From assembly GCA_963794185.1 (NCBI GenBank), contig CAWCDM010000135.1, positions 59,876 to 123,875 on the forward strand: a stretch of 64,000 nucleotides of DNA. The letters are read 5' to 3'. Below the pieces are notes generated by a model. The model was not told the DNA's origin and made no database searches. It worked only from the letters and a program-made list of their open reading frames with translations. The stretch is from JAMXLO01 sp963794185. GTDB lineage: Bacteria; Pseudomonadota; Alphaproteobacteria; Acetobacterales; Acetobacteraceae. Both the position numbers and the translations under genes were made by a program. Position 1 is the first letter of the stretch; every line of letters begins with the position of its first letter. Shown piece by piece: positions 35,178 to 44,145 of the stretch.

Positions 35178-36134
35178 ATGTCCGACTTCCCGAAGTTCGT
35201 GCAGATCAACGAAGAAGGTCCGCGCGAAGGCTTCCAGTTCGAGAAAGGCCCGATCTCGACGGACCGCAAGATCGAGCTGATCGACGCCCTGTCGGACACC
35301 GGGCTCAACCACATCCAGGTCGCCTCCTTCGTCAACCCGAACCGCGTGCCGGGATGGGCGGATGCCGACGAGGTGGTGCAGCGCTACGACCGCAGGCCTG
35401 GCATCCACTACACCGCGCTCTGGCTGAACCCGAAGGGATTGCAGCGCGCGCTGGCCACTAATCGGCTGGACATCGAGGGTTCGTTTTCGCTGACCGCCTC
35501 GGAGCAGTTCCTGGCACGCAACCAGCAACGCTCGATGGAGGACAACATCGCGCAGGCGCACGAAACCATTCGCCTTTACAAGCAGCACAACATCGCAATG
35601 AAGCGCGCCGGCATCATGGCGGCGTTCGGCTGCAACTTCGAGGGCGAGATCCCGCATCAGCGCGTGCTCGACATGATGCAGCAGCTGCTCGATATTGCCG
35701 CCGAATACGAGATGCGGCCCGAGGTGTTCTCGCTCGCCGACACGATGGCCTGGGCGACACCAAAGTCGGTGCGCGAACTGGTCGGCAAGGCGCGCGCGCG
35801 ATTTCCCGACCTGACGCTGGCGCTGCATCTGCACGACACGCGGGGCATGGGGATCGCCAACGCCTATGCCGGGCTGGAGATGGGCATTTCGATCTTCGAC
35901 ACGACCGTCGCCGGCCTCGGCGGCTGCCCGTTCGCCGCGCACAAAGGCGCCGCAGGCAATGTCTGCACCGAGGACCTTGTGTTCATGCTGGACGAGATGG
36001 GCATCGAGACCGGCATCGATCTCGATGCACTGATAGAAGTCGCCCAGCTCGCCGAGGAAATCGTCGGCCATCCACTGCCTGGCTCGGTGAAGATGGGCGG
36101 CAGCCTGAAGGCCCTGCGCGCGAAGATGCACTGA
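35178..36134 (+). CDS. hydroxymethylglutaryl-CoA lyase-like protein (HMGL family)
   Basis: The 318-residue TIM-barrel protein begins with VQINEEGPREGFQFE, a variant of the DxxRDG motif. The metal-binding block LALHLHDTRGMG and the GGCPFAAHKGAAGNVCTEDL loop with the conserved Cys are present. The ATG has AGAGGAG upstream. HMG-CoA lyases split acyl-CoAs to acetyl-CoA, but relatives act on other 3-hydroxy acids. The change of the usual RDG to REG suggests a related rather than identical substrate. It is followed by MmgE/PrpD after 12 bases. Confidence 0.85.
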   Translation: MSDFPKFVQINEEGPREGFQFEKGPISTDRKIELIDALSDTGLNHIQVASFVNPNRVPGWADADEVVQRYDRRPGIHYTALWLNPKGLQRALATNRLDIEGSFSLTASEQFLARNQQRSMEDNIAQAHETIRLYKQHNIAMKRAGIMAAFGCNFEGEIPHQRVLDMMQQLLDIAAEYEMRPEVFSLADTMAWATPKSVRELVGKARARFPDLTLALHLHDTRGMGIANAYAGLEMGISIFDTTVAGLGGCPFAAHKGAAGNVCTEDLVFMLDEMGIETGIDLDALIEVAQLAEEIVGHPLPGSVKMGGSLKALRAKMH

Positions 36135-36146
36135 AGGAGCAATACA

Positions 36147-37490
36147 ATGTCGCTGACCAAAACGCTCGGCCAGTTCGCCTCCGATCTGTCGCCGAACCGG
36201 ATTCCCGATGAGGCGGTGCGCATCGCGCGCCTCGGCTTCATCGACAGCATCGGCACGATGATCGCCGGCCGCCGCGAGGACTGCGTGCGCATCCTGAAGC
36301 AGGTGCTGGCGCCGAACGAGGGCCCCGCGACGCTCACCTTCGGCAAGGAAAAGAGCACGGCGCCGGAGGCCGCCTGGATCAACGGCACCGCGGCGCATGC
36401 GCTCGACTACGACGACGTGGGGCTGCGCGGCCATCCCAGCACGGTGCTGGTGCCGGCGATCCTGGCGGAGGCCGAAGTGCTTGGTTCGACCGGGGCAGAA
36501 ATGATCGTGGCCTATGTCGCCGGCTACGAGACCTGGGCCGAGCTGTTCCGCCGCGACACGGGCCTGCTGCACAAGAAGGGCTGGCATCCGACCGGCCTTT
36601 ACGGCGCGGTCGGCGCGGCCGCGGCGTGCGCCAGCCTGCGCCGGTTGGATGCCGACAAAGCAGCGCAGGCGATCGCGCTCGGCGCATCGCAGAGTTCCGG
36701 GCTGATGGCGAATTTCGGCACGATGACCAAGCCGTTCCATGCCGGTAAGGCCGCGCATGCCGGCATCATGGCGGCGCGTCTCGCCGAAGCCGGCTTCACC
36801 GCCAGCACCGACGCGCTGGAGCATCCGCAGGGCTTCCTGCACGCGATCTCGCCCACGGGCACCGAGGATCGCACCAGCGAAGCGCGGCCCGGCCAGACCT
36901 GGGCGATCCTGCACACCGGGCTGGGCATCAAGAAATATCCCACGTGCTACTGCACGCATCGCGCGATCGACTGCATGCTGGACCTGGTGAACGACACGCC
37001 GATCAGCCCCGACGAGGTTAAGAAGATCACCGTCAACATCAGCGACTATTTCGCGACCGTGCTGCGCAACCACCAGCCCGACACCGGGCTAGCTGCCAAG
37101 TTCAGCATGGAATTCGTCATAGCGAGCGGCATCGTGGCAAAGCGCGTCGGCCTGCGCGAACTGACCGACGAGTTCGTGCAGCGGCCCGACATCCAGGCGC
37201 TGATGCGCAAGGTCGAGATCGTCACCACCAGCGAATACGACGACGAAATGCCCGGCGCTGCGCCGCATGACCTGGTGACGGTGGAGCTTACCAACGGCAG
37301 TACCATCGCCGGCGAACCGGTGGCGCGCGCGACCGGCCACGCATCGCGCCCGCTGACCGAGGCGCAGATCTACGAGAAGTTCGCCGACTGCCTCGATGCC
37401 GGCGCGTCGGACATTCCGGCCGATGTGCTGTTCAAGCGCCTGTCGGCAATTCAGTCGCTCTCGGCAAGCCAGATCACCGCGTTGCAATAA
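36147..37490 (+). CDS. MmgE/PrpD family protein
   Basis: This 447-residue protein is co-transcribed with the HMGL gene (GAAGGAGC before its ATG). Recognisable blocks are ARLGFIDSIGTMIAGR, INGTAAHALDYDDVG, GYETWAELFRR, KPFHAGKAAHAG and KYPTCYCTHRAIDC. All are typical of 2-methylcitrate dehydratase-like proteins, including cis-aconitate decarboxylases. With the lyase-like neighbour it probably works on a branched dicarboxylic or tricarboxylic acid. The substrate is unknown. Confidence 0.87.
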   Translation: MSLTKTLGQFASDLSPNRIPDEAVRIARLGFIDSIGTMIAGRREDCVRILKQVLAPNEGPATLTFGKEKSTAPEAAWINGTAAHALDYDDVGLRGHPSTVLVPAILAEAEVLGSTGAEMIVAYVAGYETWAELFRRDTGLLHKKGWHPTGLYGAVGAAAACASLRRLDADKAAQAIALGASQSSGLMANFGTMTKPFHAGKAAHAGIMAARLAEAGFTASTDALEHPQGFLHAISPTGTEDRTSEARPGQTWAILHTGLGIKKYPTCYCTHRAIDCMLDLVNDTPISPDEVKKITVNISDYFATVLRNHQPDTGLAAKFSMEFVIASGIVAKRVGLRELTDEFVQRPDIQALMRKVEIVTTSEYDDEMPGAAPHDLVTVELTNGSTIAGEPVARATGHASRPLTEAQIYEKFADCLDAGASDIPADVLFKRLSAIQSLSASQITALQ

Positions 37491-37512
37491 CGACTGCTGC
37501 CGCTCGCCGCAC

Positions 37513-37600
37513 CGTCGTCATGCCCGCGAAAGCGGGCACCCAGGGCAGCAGCACCGTGTTTGCGGCCCTGGGTTCTCGCTCGCGCGGGAATGACGATGGC
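37513..37600. repeat. palindromic repeat, TCATGCCCGCGAAAGCGGG type
   Basis: A hairpin of GCCCGC-GAAA-GCGGGC is followed by ACCCAGGG. A second, inverted part at about 37567-37600 reads CCCTGGGTTCTCGC...GCGGGAATGACGA. The whole is a loose inverted repeat of about 88 bases between two same-direction genes. A related copy lies at 15.66 kb. It may also act as a terminator after MmgE/PrpD. Confidence 0.7.
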
Positions 37601-37681
37601 GCGGAGGTCCGGACCGGCCCCGGCTTGCCGGATCGGCCTGCCCGGGCCTTGATACGCAATTCCTGAACAGGGGAGGCCCGC

Positions 37682-38410
37682 ATGGCGGACCGTTTCGCCG
37701 GTCGCAGCGCGATCGTGACAGGTGGCGTTTCGGGGATCGGCGCCGGCATCGCCGAGCGGCTTCGCGCCGAGGGCGCCCGCGTCAGCCTGTGGGACCACGA
37801 CGAGGCCGCGCTCGCCCGCGCCGATGCGCCACACAAGGTCACGCTCGACGTCACCGACGCCGCGGCCGTGCAGCGCGCTGCCGATGGGACCGAAGCCGCG
37901 CTCGGCAGGATCGACATCCTGATCGCGTCGGCCGGCATCACCGGACCCAATGCAACAGTGTGGGACTATCCGGTGGCCGAGTGGGTCCGCGTGATCGACG
38001 TCAACCTGAACGGCGTGTTCTACTGCAATCGCGCCGTCGTGCCGCACATGCAGCGCGGCGGGTATGGCCGGATCGTCAACATCGCCTCGATCGCCGGCAA
38101 GGAAGGCAACCCCAATGCCGCCGCCTATTCCGCATCGAAGGCCGGCGTGATCGGATTGACCAAATCGCTCGGCAAGGAACTGGCGACCACGGAGATCCGC
38201 GTGAATTGCGTTACGCCCGCCGCCGTGCGCACGCCGATCTTCGATCAGATGACGCAGGAACAGATCGACTGGATGTTGTCGAAAATCCCGATCGGCCGAT
38301 TCGGCGGCATCGATGAGGTCACCTCGCTGGTCTGCTGGCTGGCGAGCGAGGAATGCAGTTTTTCCACCGGGGCGGTGTTCGACATCTCGGGCGGTCGCGC
38401 GACCTATTGA
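37682..38410 (+). CDS. short-chain dehydrogenase/reductase (FabG-like)
   Basis: The 242-residue classical SDR has TGGVSGIGAGIAERL (NAD(P) binding) and IASAGITGPN. The catalytic set is Ser in NIASIAGKEG and Tyr-x3-Lys in YSASKAGVIGLTKSL. The ATG is preceded by GGGGAGG. It probably oxidises or reduces a hydroxy acid or sugar acid. It is followed closely by an amidase gene (14 bases), which suggests a common catabolic unit. Confidence 0.9.
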   Translation: MADRFAGRSAIVTGGVSGIGAGIAERLRAEGARVSLWDHDEAALARADAPHKVTLDVTDAAAVQRAADGTEAALGRIDILIASAGITGPNATVWDYPVAEWVRVIDVNLNGVFYCNRAVVPHMQRGGYGRIVNIASIAGKEGNPNAAAYSASKAGVIGLTKSLGKELATTEIRVNCVTPAAVRTPIFDQMTQEQIDWMLSKIPIGRFGGIDEVTSLVCWLASEECSFSTGAVFDISGGRATY

Positions 38411-38424
38411 GCAGGGAAACCGTC

Positions 38425-39834
38425 ATGGACAGCGAAACACTCGCCTTCACGCCTGCCGTCGAACTCGCTGGACTGATCCGCCAGAAGAAGCTGTCGCCGG
38501 TCGAGCTGATGTCCGCGCTGCTGCAGCGGATCGAGGCGCTGAACCCGCGGGTCAACGCGTTCGCCCATCTCGCAGCCGACGCCGCGATGACGGCGGCGAA
38601 GCACGCGGAAACGGCGCTGATGCGCGACGAGCGGATCGGCCGGCTGCACGGCGTCCCAGCCACCATCAAGGACCTTGCGATCACCAAGGACATGCCGACG
38701 CAGATGGGCAGCCAGATCTTCGCCGGCAACCAGCCGACCGAAGACACGCCGGTGGTGCCGCGGCTGAAGGCGGAAGGCGCGATCATTCTCGGCAAAACCA
38801 CGACGTCGGAATTTGGCTGGACCGGTGTCAGCCACAGCCCGCTGACCGGCATCACGCACAACCCGTGGAAGCACGGCTACAACGCCGGCGCATCATCGGC
38901 CGGTGCCGGTGCGGCCGCGGCCGCCGGGTTTGGTCCGCTGCATCAGGGCAGCGACGGCGCAGGATCGATCCGCATGCCGTCGCACTTCTGCGGCGTGTTC
39001 GGGCTGAAGCCGACGTTCGGCCGCGTGCCCTACTATCCGGTCGGCAGCGGCGACTACACCTCGCACATGGGACCGATGACGCGTACCGTTGCGGACAGCG
39101 CGCTGATGCTGCAGGTGATGGCCGGGCCGCACCCGCTCGATCACACAACTTGCGAGGCGGGCCCTGCGGATTATCTCGGCCGCCTGCACGAGGGCATTCG
39201 CGGCAGGCGCATCGCCTACAGCCCGGATCTGGGTGTTGCGCGTGTCGATCCCGACGTGGCGGCGCTGGTGAAATCCGCCGTGGCGCGCTTCAGCGAGCTT
39301 GGCGCGACGGTCGAGGAAGTGAAGACGCCGTGGGCAGCGGAGGGTCCGGAGATGATCCGCTTCTTCTGGGCCGCGCACATGTCGCGCCTGCAGCCGCATC
39401 TGGCGAAGTGGGAACCGAAGATGGACCCGGGCCTTGTCGCCTGCATCAAGGCCGCGCGCAACTACTCGGTGACGGACTACCAGCTGATGCGCGATCGCAA
39501 GATGGCGTATATCGCCGCGATCCACCGCTGGTTCGAGGACTGGGATTTCCTGCTGACGCCTGCGGTTTCGGTTGCCGCGTTCCCGGCCGAACTGCTGATG
39601 CCGAAGCATTGGCCGCAGCACGACTGGGACTGGCTGTCCTGGGCCGAGTTCTCCTATCCGTTCAACATGTCCTGGAACCCCGCGGCCAGCGTGCCATGCG
39701 GATTCACCGCGGACGGCCTGCCTGTCGGGCTGCAGATCGTCGGACGGCGCTTCGACGATCTCGGCGTGCTGCAGGCTTCGGCGGCGTTCGAACAGATCGC
39801 ACCCTGGGCGGACAGGCGGCCGACGCTCGGCTGA
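38425..39834 (+). CDS. amidase (amidase signature family)
   Basis: The 469-residue enzyme has the Ser-cisSer-Lys triad: Lys in PATIKDLAITK, cis-Ser in AGASSAGAGAA, and the nucleophile in GSDGAGSIRMPS. In the last motif Ala replaces the more usual Gly, which is tolerated in the family. Members hydrolyse amides of aliphatic or aryl acids. The start is the ATG of DSETLAF shortly after the SDR stop. The C-terminus (LPVGLQIVGRRFDD) is complete. Confidence 0.92.
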   Translation: MDSETLAFTPAVELAGLIRQKKLSPVELMSALLQRIEALNPRVNAFAHLAADAAMTAAKHAETALMRDERIGRLHGVPATIKDLAITKDMPTQMGSQIFAGNQPTEDTPVVPRLKAEGAIILGKTTTSEFGWTGVSHSPLTGITHNPWKHGYNAGASSAGAGAAAAAGFGPLHQGSDGAGSIRMPSHFCGVFGLKPTFGRVPYYPVGSGDYTSHMGPMTRTVADSALMLQVMAGPHPLDHTTCEAGPADYLGRLHEGIRGRRIAYSPDLGVARVDPDVAALVKSAVARFSELGATVEEVKTPWAAEGPEMIRFFWAAHMSRLQPHLAKWEPKMDPGLVACIKAARNYSVTDYQLMRDRKMAYIAAIHRWFEDWDFLLTPAVSVAAFPAELLMPKHWPQHDWDWLSWAEFSYPFNMSWNPAASVPCGFTADGLPVGLQIVGRRFDDLGVLQASAAFEQIAPWADRRPTLG

Positions 39835-39849
39835 GCGAAGGCGCCACCG

Positions 39850-40509
39850 ATGCAGGCAGCGATCAACGCCTTCCTGTTGGGCTTTCCGGCGCTGTTCTCG
39901 ATCGTCAACCCGGTCAGCGGCGCCTTCATCTTCGGCGGGGTCACCGAAGGCCGGACGAGCGACGAGCGCAGCAGTCTGGCGAGGCGTGTGGCGATCTACT
40001 CGCTGCTGGTGATGATGGCGGCGCTGTGGGCGGGATCGTCCGTCCTCGCCTTCTTCGGCATCACGCTGGCGGCACTGCGCGTCGCCGGCGGCCTCGTGGT
40101 CGCACTGACCGCGTGGGACCTGCTGAACCGGCCGGAGCATCGCGAGGAACGCAAGCAGGAGCAGGCGGCGCCCGCCGCCGGCGCGGACGACATCGCGCTA
40201 TTCCCGATGACGATTCCGATCACCACGGGTCCCGGCACCATAGCGGTCGCGGTGGTGCTGAGCGCCAGCCGCCCGCGCGAGCCGGACGTGTTCGCCTGGT
40301 TCGTCGTGGGCACGAGCGCGGCAGCCGCCGCGCTGGCGCTGGTGATCTGGATCATCTACCGTTCCAGCGATCGCATCGTGCGCCTGATGGGGCCGACGGG
40401 AAGCCGCACCGTCACACGGCTGTCAGCATTCCTGCTGCTCTGCATCGGCGTGCAGATCCTGATCACCGGCGTCGAGGATGTGCTGGGGCCGCTGCTGACC
40501 CGACACTGA
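39850..40509 (+). CDS. MarC family integral membrane protein
   Basis: This 219-residue protein has six predicted helices. It carries FSIVNPVSGAFIFGGVTEG near the N-terminus and ALFPMTIPITTGPGTIAVAV in the middle, both characteristic of MarC/UPF0056. The family is membrane-bound with no settled function; an early link to antibiotic resistance was not confirmed. It starts 15 bases after the amidase stop. Confidence 0.88.
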   Translation: MQAAINAFLLGFPALFSIVNPVSGAFIFGGVTEGRTSDERSSLARRVAIYSLLVMMAALWAGSSVLAFFGITLAALRVAGGLVVALTAWDLLNRPEHREERKQEQAAPAAGADDIALFPMTIPITTGPGTIAVAVVLSASRPREPDVFAWFVVGTSAAAAALALVIWIIYRSSDRIVRLMGPTGSRTVTRLSAFLLLCIGVQILITGVEDVLGPLLTRH

Positions 40510-40539
40510 TTTTGCAACCAACCAAGGAGGATCGCTTTT

Positions 40540-41046
40540 ATGGTGCTATCGATGTTCCAGGCCGGCGTACCGGTCATCACGCAGTTGCTGAACGGACTGT
40601 CGGGTGTTGTCGACAAGGCCGCCGCGCATATCGCGGAGAAGAAGCTCGAGGAGTCGGCGTTCCTGCAGGCCCGGCTGTTCCCGGACATGTTCACGCTGGG
40701 TCGGCAGATCCGGCAGGCCACCGATTTTGGCCGCAACGCGCCCGGGCGCCTCGCCGGCGTGGAGCTGCCGAGCTTCCCCGACGCCGATGCGTCGTTTGCC
40801 GAGGCGAAGGCGCGGATCGCGAAGTCGCTCGATTTCGTCAAGGGATTCACGCCGGCGCAGATCGACGGCACGGAAGAGAAGGACATCACCTGGATGGCCG
40901 GTCAGCGGCAGATGTCATTCAAGGGGCAGGCCTACCTGCTGCATTTCTGCCTGCCGCACTTCTTCTTCCATTGCACCACCGCTTACAACATTCTGCGCCA
41001 CAACGGCGTGGAGCTCGGCAAGCGGGATTATATGGGTTCGCTATAG
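40540..41046 (+). CDS. DUF1993 family protein
   Basis: The 168-residue protein has the DUF1993 (DinB-like four-helix) pattern: SMFQAGVPVITQLLNGLSGVVDKA at the N-terminus, LARL-type FLQARLFPDMFTLGRQIR, and HFFFHCTTAYNILRHNGVE...GKRDYMG at the end. An AAGGAGG lies upstream. Function is unknown. It is a separate small gene after marC, followed by a repeat region. Confidence 0.88.
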   Translation: MVLSMFQAGVPVITQLLNGLSGVVDKAAAHIAEKKLEESAFLQARLFPDMFTLGRQIRQATDFGRNAPGRLAGVELPSFPDADASFAEAKARIAKSLDFVKGFTPAQIDGTEEKDITWMAGQRQMSFKGQAYLLHFCLPHFFFHCTTAYNILRHNGVELGKRDYMGSL

Positions 41047-41096
41047 CAAGGCGGCTGGGGCGTGTTCATTGTGATTGGAAAAGCCGCACCGCAAAG

Positions 41097-41265
41097 TGTC
41101 CCTCGTCTGGAAGCGGGAAAGGTCCAGTTGCGTTAGCGACGCGGGAGAGGGCGCATCCCGGCGGCACTTGACTGCCGATGCACCCGCTCCCGTCGCACTG
41201 CGCGCTCCGACCCCGGTTCAAGCCCGAGGCAGGCTCACTCCCGCAAACGGGCGAGGTGCACATGT
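41097..41265. repeat. degenerate palindromic element, copy A
   Basis: The segment shares GCGACGCGGGAGAGGG-GCATCCC-GCGGCAC with the element at 59.1 kb and ends CTCCCGCAAACGGGCGAGGTG, complementary to its left end (CCTCGTCTGGAAGCGGGA). It looks like a small inverted-repeat element, more diverged than copy B. It fills the gap between the DUF1993 gene and the VIT pseudogene. Confidence 0.65.
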
Positions 41266-41286
41266 TTCGGTTACCCTGAAGTTGCG

Positions 41287-41984
41287 CTAAATCGCCTTGC
41301 CAACCAGAACTCCGGCACCCGCGGTGACCGCCATCGCAAGCGCTCCCCAGAACGCTACGCGAACCGTTGGCCTGAGGATGTTCGCCCCGCTGGCCCTCGC
41401 CCCAAGAACACCGAGCAGCGCCAGGTAGACCAACGACGTTCAGGAGATCATCGGAACGAGACGACGCTGAGGCGTAACGAGCAGGGCCATGATCGGAAGG
41501 GCGGCACCAATCGCGAATGTTATTGCCGACGAGAGGGCTGCCTGGATAGTCCTGGCGGTTGTCGCCTCCGATATCCCCAACTCATCCCGTGCATGCGCGC
41601 CCAACGCGTCCTTCGCCATGAGCTGCTCGGCAAACACGTCGCGCAAGCGTCGGCTCGATCCCTCGGCGTATATGAACTCGTGCCAGCCCGTTTGTTTCGG
41701 GGCTCAGGATGGTCGATCAGCTCCTGCCTCTCGAGGGCAAGATCGGCGGTCTCGGTGTCGGATTGCGAGCTCACCGACGCATAGTCCGCTGCGGCCATGG
41801 ACGTCGAACCGGCGATCATCCCGGCAACACCTGCGGTGACGACCTTGCTCAAGGAATTGGCAGCCGCGGCAACGCCGAAGATGAGGCTGGCAGCGGAAAT
41901 GATGCCATCGTTGCCGCCAAGGACGGCGGCGCGCAGCCAGCCGATGCGCCCGATAAGGTGGCTTTCAGCGGGGCGACAAGTCAC
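41287..41984 (-). pseudogene. VIT family (CCC1-like) iron/manganese transporter, decayed
   Basis: The start is GTG after AGGAG. AVLGGNDGIISAASLIFGVAAAA is the VIT signature, and later blocks MAKDALGAHARDELGIS and LVYLALLGVLGARASGANIL also match. The reading changes frame twice (near 41700 and 41640). An in-frame TGA at 41440-41442 stands before the last helices. Two frame changes plus a nonsense codon in about 700 bases suggest genuine decay, more than in the neighbouring single-indel genes. The family moves Fe(II)/Mn(II) across the membrane. Confidence 0.8.
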
Positions 41985-42140
41985 GGCTCCTGACCTCCTC
42001 AGCGGGGCATGAATCCATCCCGTGCCATCCAGCGGGCGTCTACGCGGTGCGCTCGGTCGGTAGCCACGTCAAGCGGAAGGGCGGCAGTTTCTGTCTCCGT
42101 CGGTTGCACAGCGTCACCCCCCAGGTCTGTAATTCGCGGC

Positions 42141-43124
42141 ATGGCAACGCTGGTGACGGGTGCCGCCGGTTTCGTGGCGCTGAACATCGTCGAGCATCTC
42201 CTGGCTGCCGGACGGGAGGTGGTCGGGCTCGACCGCATCGCACTTCCCGATCGCGCACGCAGCGACTTCGCCCGCCTGCCGGGGCGGTTCACCCTGATCG
42301 GCGGCTCGATTCTGTCGTCAGCGGATCTCCGGCGCGCGCTGACCATCGCGCCGGTGGACGCCGTGATCCATTGCGCTGTGATAACGGCCGGCGCGGCACG
42401 CGAGCGGGCTGATCCGGAAGCCATCGTCGCCGTCAACGTGCAGGGCGCCGTGGGCGCGCTGATGGCGGCGGCACGCCTTGGTGCGAAGAAGTTCGTCTAT
42501 CCGAGTTCGGGCGCGATCTATGGCTCCGCCGCCGCGGGCGTTCCGTTGATCGACGAGGACGCGCTGCGCCCAACGCCGGTCACTCTCTACGCTCTGACCA
42601 AGCGCGCGGCTGAGACGATCCTGCCACGGGTCGCGGAGACACAGGGAATGCGCTTTGTCGCGGCACGACTTGGCAGCGTCTATGGTCCCTGGGAGTACGC
42701 CACCGGCGTGCGCGACACGCTGTCGCCAATGCTGCAGGTATTGCAGCACGCTCTACGCGGTGACGAAGCAGTGCTCGGGCCGCCGTGGCGTGGCGACTAC
42801 ATCTACGCGCGCGATGTTGCGAACGGTATCGTGCGGCTGGCCAATTCGGACTCGCTGTCGCGCACAGTCTACAACCTCGGCAGCGGGCGCGCCGGATCCG
42901 CCCAACTGTGGTGCGAGGAACTGGCGCGCCGGATGGATTTTTGTTGGCGCATCGCCTGCGCCGGCGAGACAGGGAATGTCGACAGCCACACCGGCTTCGA
43001 TCGCGGACCGATGGATATCGGCAAGATCGCCTGTGATACCGGCTTCGCGCCCCGCTTCGGTTTTGTCCGGGCCGCCGCCGACTGGCTGGCTTGGCACAGG
43101 GCTTCAGGCGGCACACGCGGTTGA
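42141..43124 (+). CDS. NAD-dependent epimerase/dehydratase (extended SDR)
   Basis: The 327-residue protein starts MATLVTGAAGFVALNIVEHLL (nucleotide motif). It has the Ser-Tyr-Lys elements YPSSGAIYG and TLYALTKRAAE, and VYGPWEYATGVRDTLSP for substrate contacts. This is the UDP-glucose-4-epimerase-like branch. I choose this ATG because the upstream open frame (from 42009) has no family features. The sugar or related substrate is not predictable. It is isolated from other sugar genes. Confidence 0.87.
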   Translation: MATLVTGAAGFVALNIVEHLLAAGREVVGLDRIALPDRARSDFARLPGRFTLIGGSILSSADLRRALTIAPVDAVIHCAVITAGAARERADPEAIVAVNVQGAVGALMAAARLGAKKFVYPSSGAIYGSAAAGVPLIDEDALRPTPVTLYALTKRAAETILPRVAETQGMRFVAARLGSVYGPWEYATGVRDTLSPMLQVLQHALRGDEAVLGPPWRGDYIYARDVANGIVRLANSDSLSRTVYNLGSGRAGSAQLWCEELARRMDFCWRIACAGETGNVDSHTGFDRGPMDIGKIACDTGFAPRFGFVRAAADWLAWHRASGGTRG

Positions 43125-43231
43125 GAGAAGGCGTTGGCCTGAAGGTGATGCGCATCGCGGCCCCACGGACCAAGGCGCTCGGAGTCGCCTGTCGCGCTCC
43201 ATGATCACCCAGCGATATTACCCTTTTTAGT

Positions 43232-43243
43232 GAGACGCGTCTC
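43232..43243. promoter_or_regulatory. perfect 12-bp palindrome GAGACGCGTCTC
   Basis: A perfect dyad lies in an A/T-richer gap, with a further TGAGAC half-site 15 bases on. It has the form of a TetR-family operator. No TetR gene is nearby, so the regulator is unknown and chance cannot be excluded. Confidence 0.3.
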
Positions 43244-43391
43244 TATGTGAGACAAGTGATGACGATTTAAACATTGCTTTCCGAAAACATTAGGTATTAG
43301 ATGCAACCTTGCGTTGGCCACCATGTGCTCCCACGGAAGCCCATGAAGTCGGACGGTCGGCGAACCGGGTTATCGATCGGGGAAATTCACG

Positions 43392-43823
43392 ATGGTCGTT
43401 GCATTGAAGACGTTCACATGGACGGCCGGCACGAGCCCGGACTGGAGCGTCGCCACCGATTCGAGCCCCTCGTGCCCGCCGCCCCCGACAGGCGTCGCGT
43501 AGCTGCTGGATGGATCGCAGGATTACTCGGTCACCGTGGGCAACGGCACAACCAAGGCCTTCAGCGTGAACACGCTGAACATGGCTGGAAACGCCAACCA
43601 CACGACGAGCCTGACCATCCTCGGCGGGGGCGCGCTTGCCGTTGGCACACTGGCGTATTCAGGGCAATCCAATCGCGCGGATGTCACGGTCAACGACGGT
43701 GGTCTTCTGGACATTACGACCAGCCTGCAGGGGGCCGAAAATGAAACGATAACTGTCCAGGCAACCGGCGCAGGGGGCGATGGAACCGGTGGGCACCTTG
43801 AGTTCGGCTGGAGATCCATCTGA
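43392..43823 (+). pseudogene. fragment of a repeat-rich surface or autotransporter-type protein, amber-interrupted
   Basis: One frame codes KTFTWTAGTSPDWSVATD, then a TAG at 43500-43502, then LLDGSQDYSVTVGNGTTKAFSV and SLTILGGGALAVGTLAYSGQ and VTVNDGGLLDITTSLQGAEN. These Thr/Asn/Gly-rich strands with LTI-GGGAL and VTV-DGGLLD repeats resemble beta-solenoid passenger domains of large adhesins. Only about 140 codons remain and no membrane anchor is present. It looks like a remnant of a much larger gene. Confidence 0.6.
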
Positions 43824-44145
43824 TCGACAGGATGACCTATGTGATTGGGCCTGGGTCAGAAAACGAGGAACCTCCGCCGTGCCGCATGACTGGAAATAGT
43901 CCTCGCCTTCGGGGCTCCTCATTACGCGTTCACGCTCCGATACAGTGTGGCCGCGCGATGCGGCATGCTCACCGATTGTTGCACTCGGCTACAAAGTGGT
44001 ATCTCCCTATCACGAAGTGGTAAATAGCCCTGCCGGAATTTTGAACGCGATCACAACTCGGTGTCAAAGGGGTATATCGAATTGCGCGTTCGGCTCTATC
44101 GGATATCATCTAATAGCTTGATCACACTCGCTTGATGGGGAATTT
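43824..44145. other. 322-base gap without a gene
   Basis: I see no coding sequence here. The DNA is less GC-rich than the rest. A direct repeat of AAGTGGTA spaced by about 20 bases lies near 44000. The last 100 bases probably hold the promoter of the LuxR gene. Confidence 0.5.

Noticed and set aside
35130..37073. A 647-codon open frame antisense to the HMGL-like and MmgE/PrpD genes.
   Set aside because: It has the Arg/His/Ala/Val-rich composition of a shadow frame in GC-rich DNA and shows no domain; the opposite strand carries two genes with clear motifs.
38313..41171. A 952-codon open frame overlapping the SDR, amidase, MarC and DUF1993 genes.
   Set aside because: It spans four well-supported genes in another frame and is extremely Arg-rich; it is a by-product of codon bias.
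43985..44025. Direct repeat of AAGTGGTA in the gap before the LuxR gene as a binding site.
   Set aside because: The repeat is short, the spacing is irregular for known families, and there is no second line of evidence.
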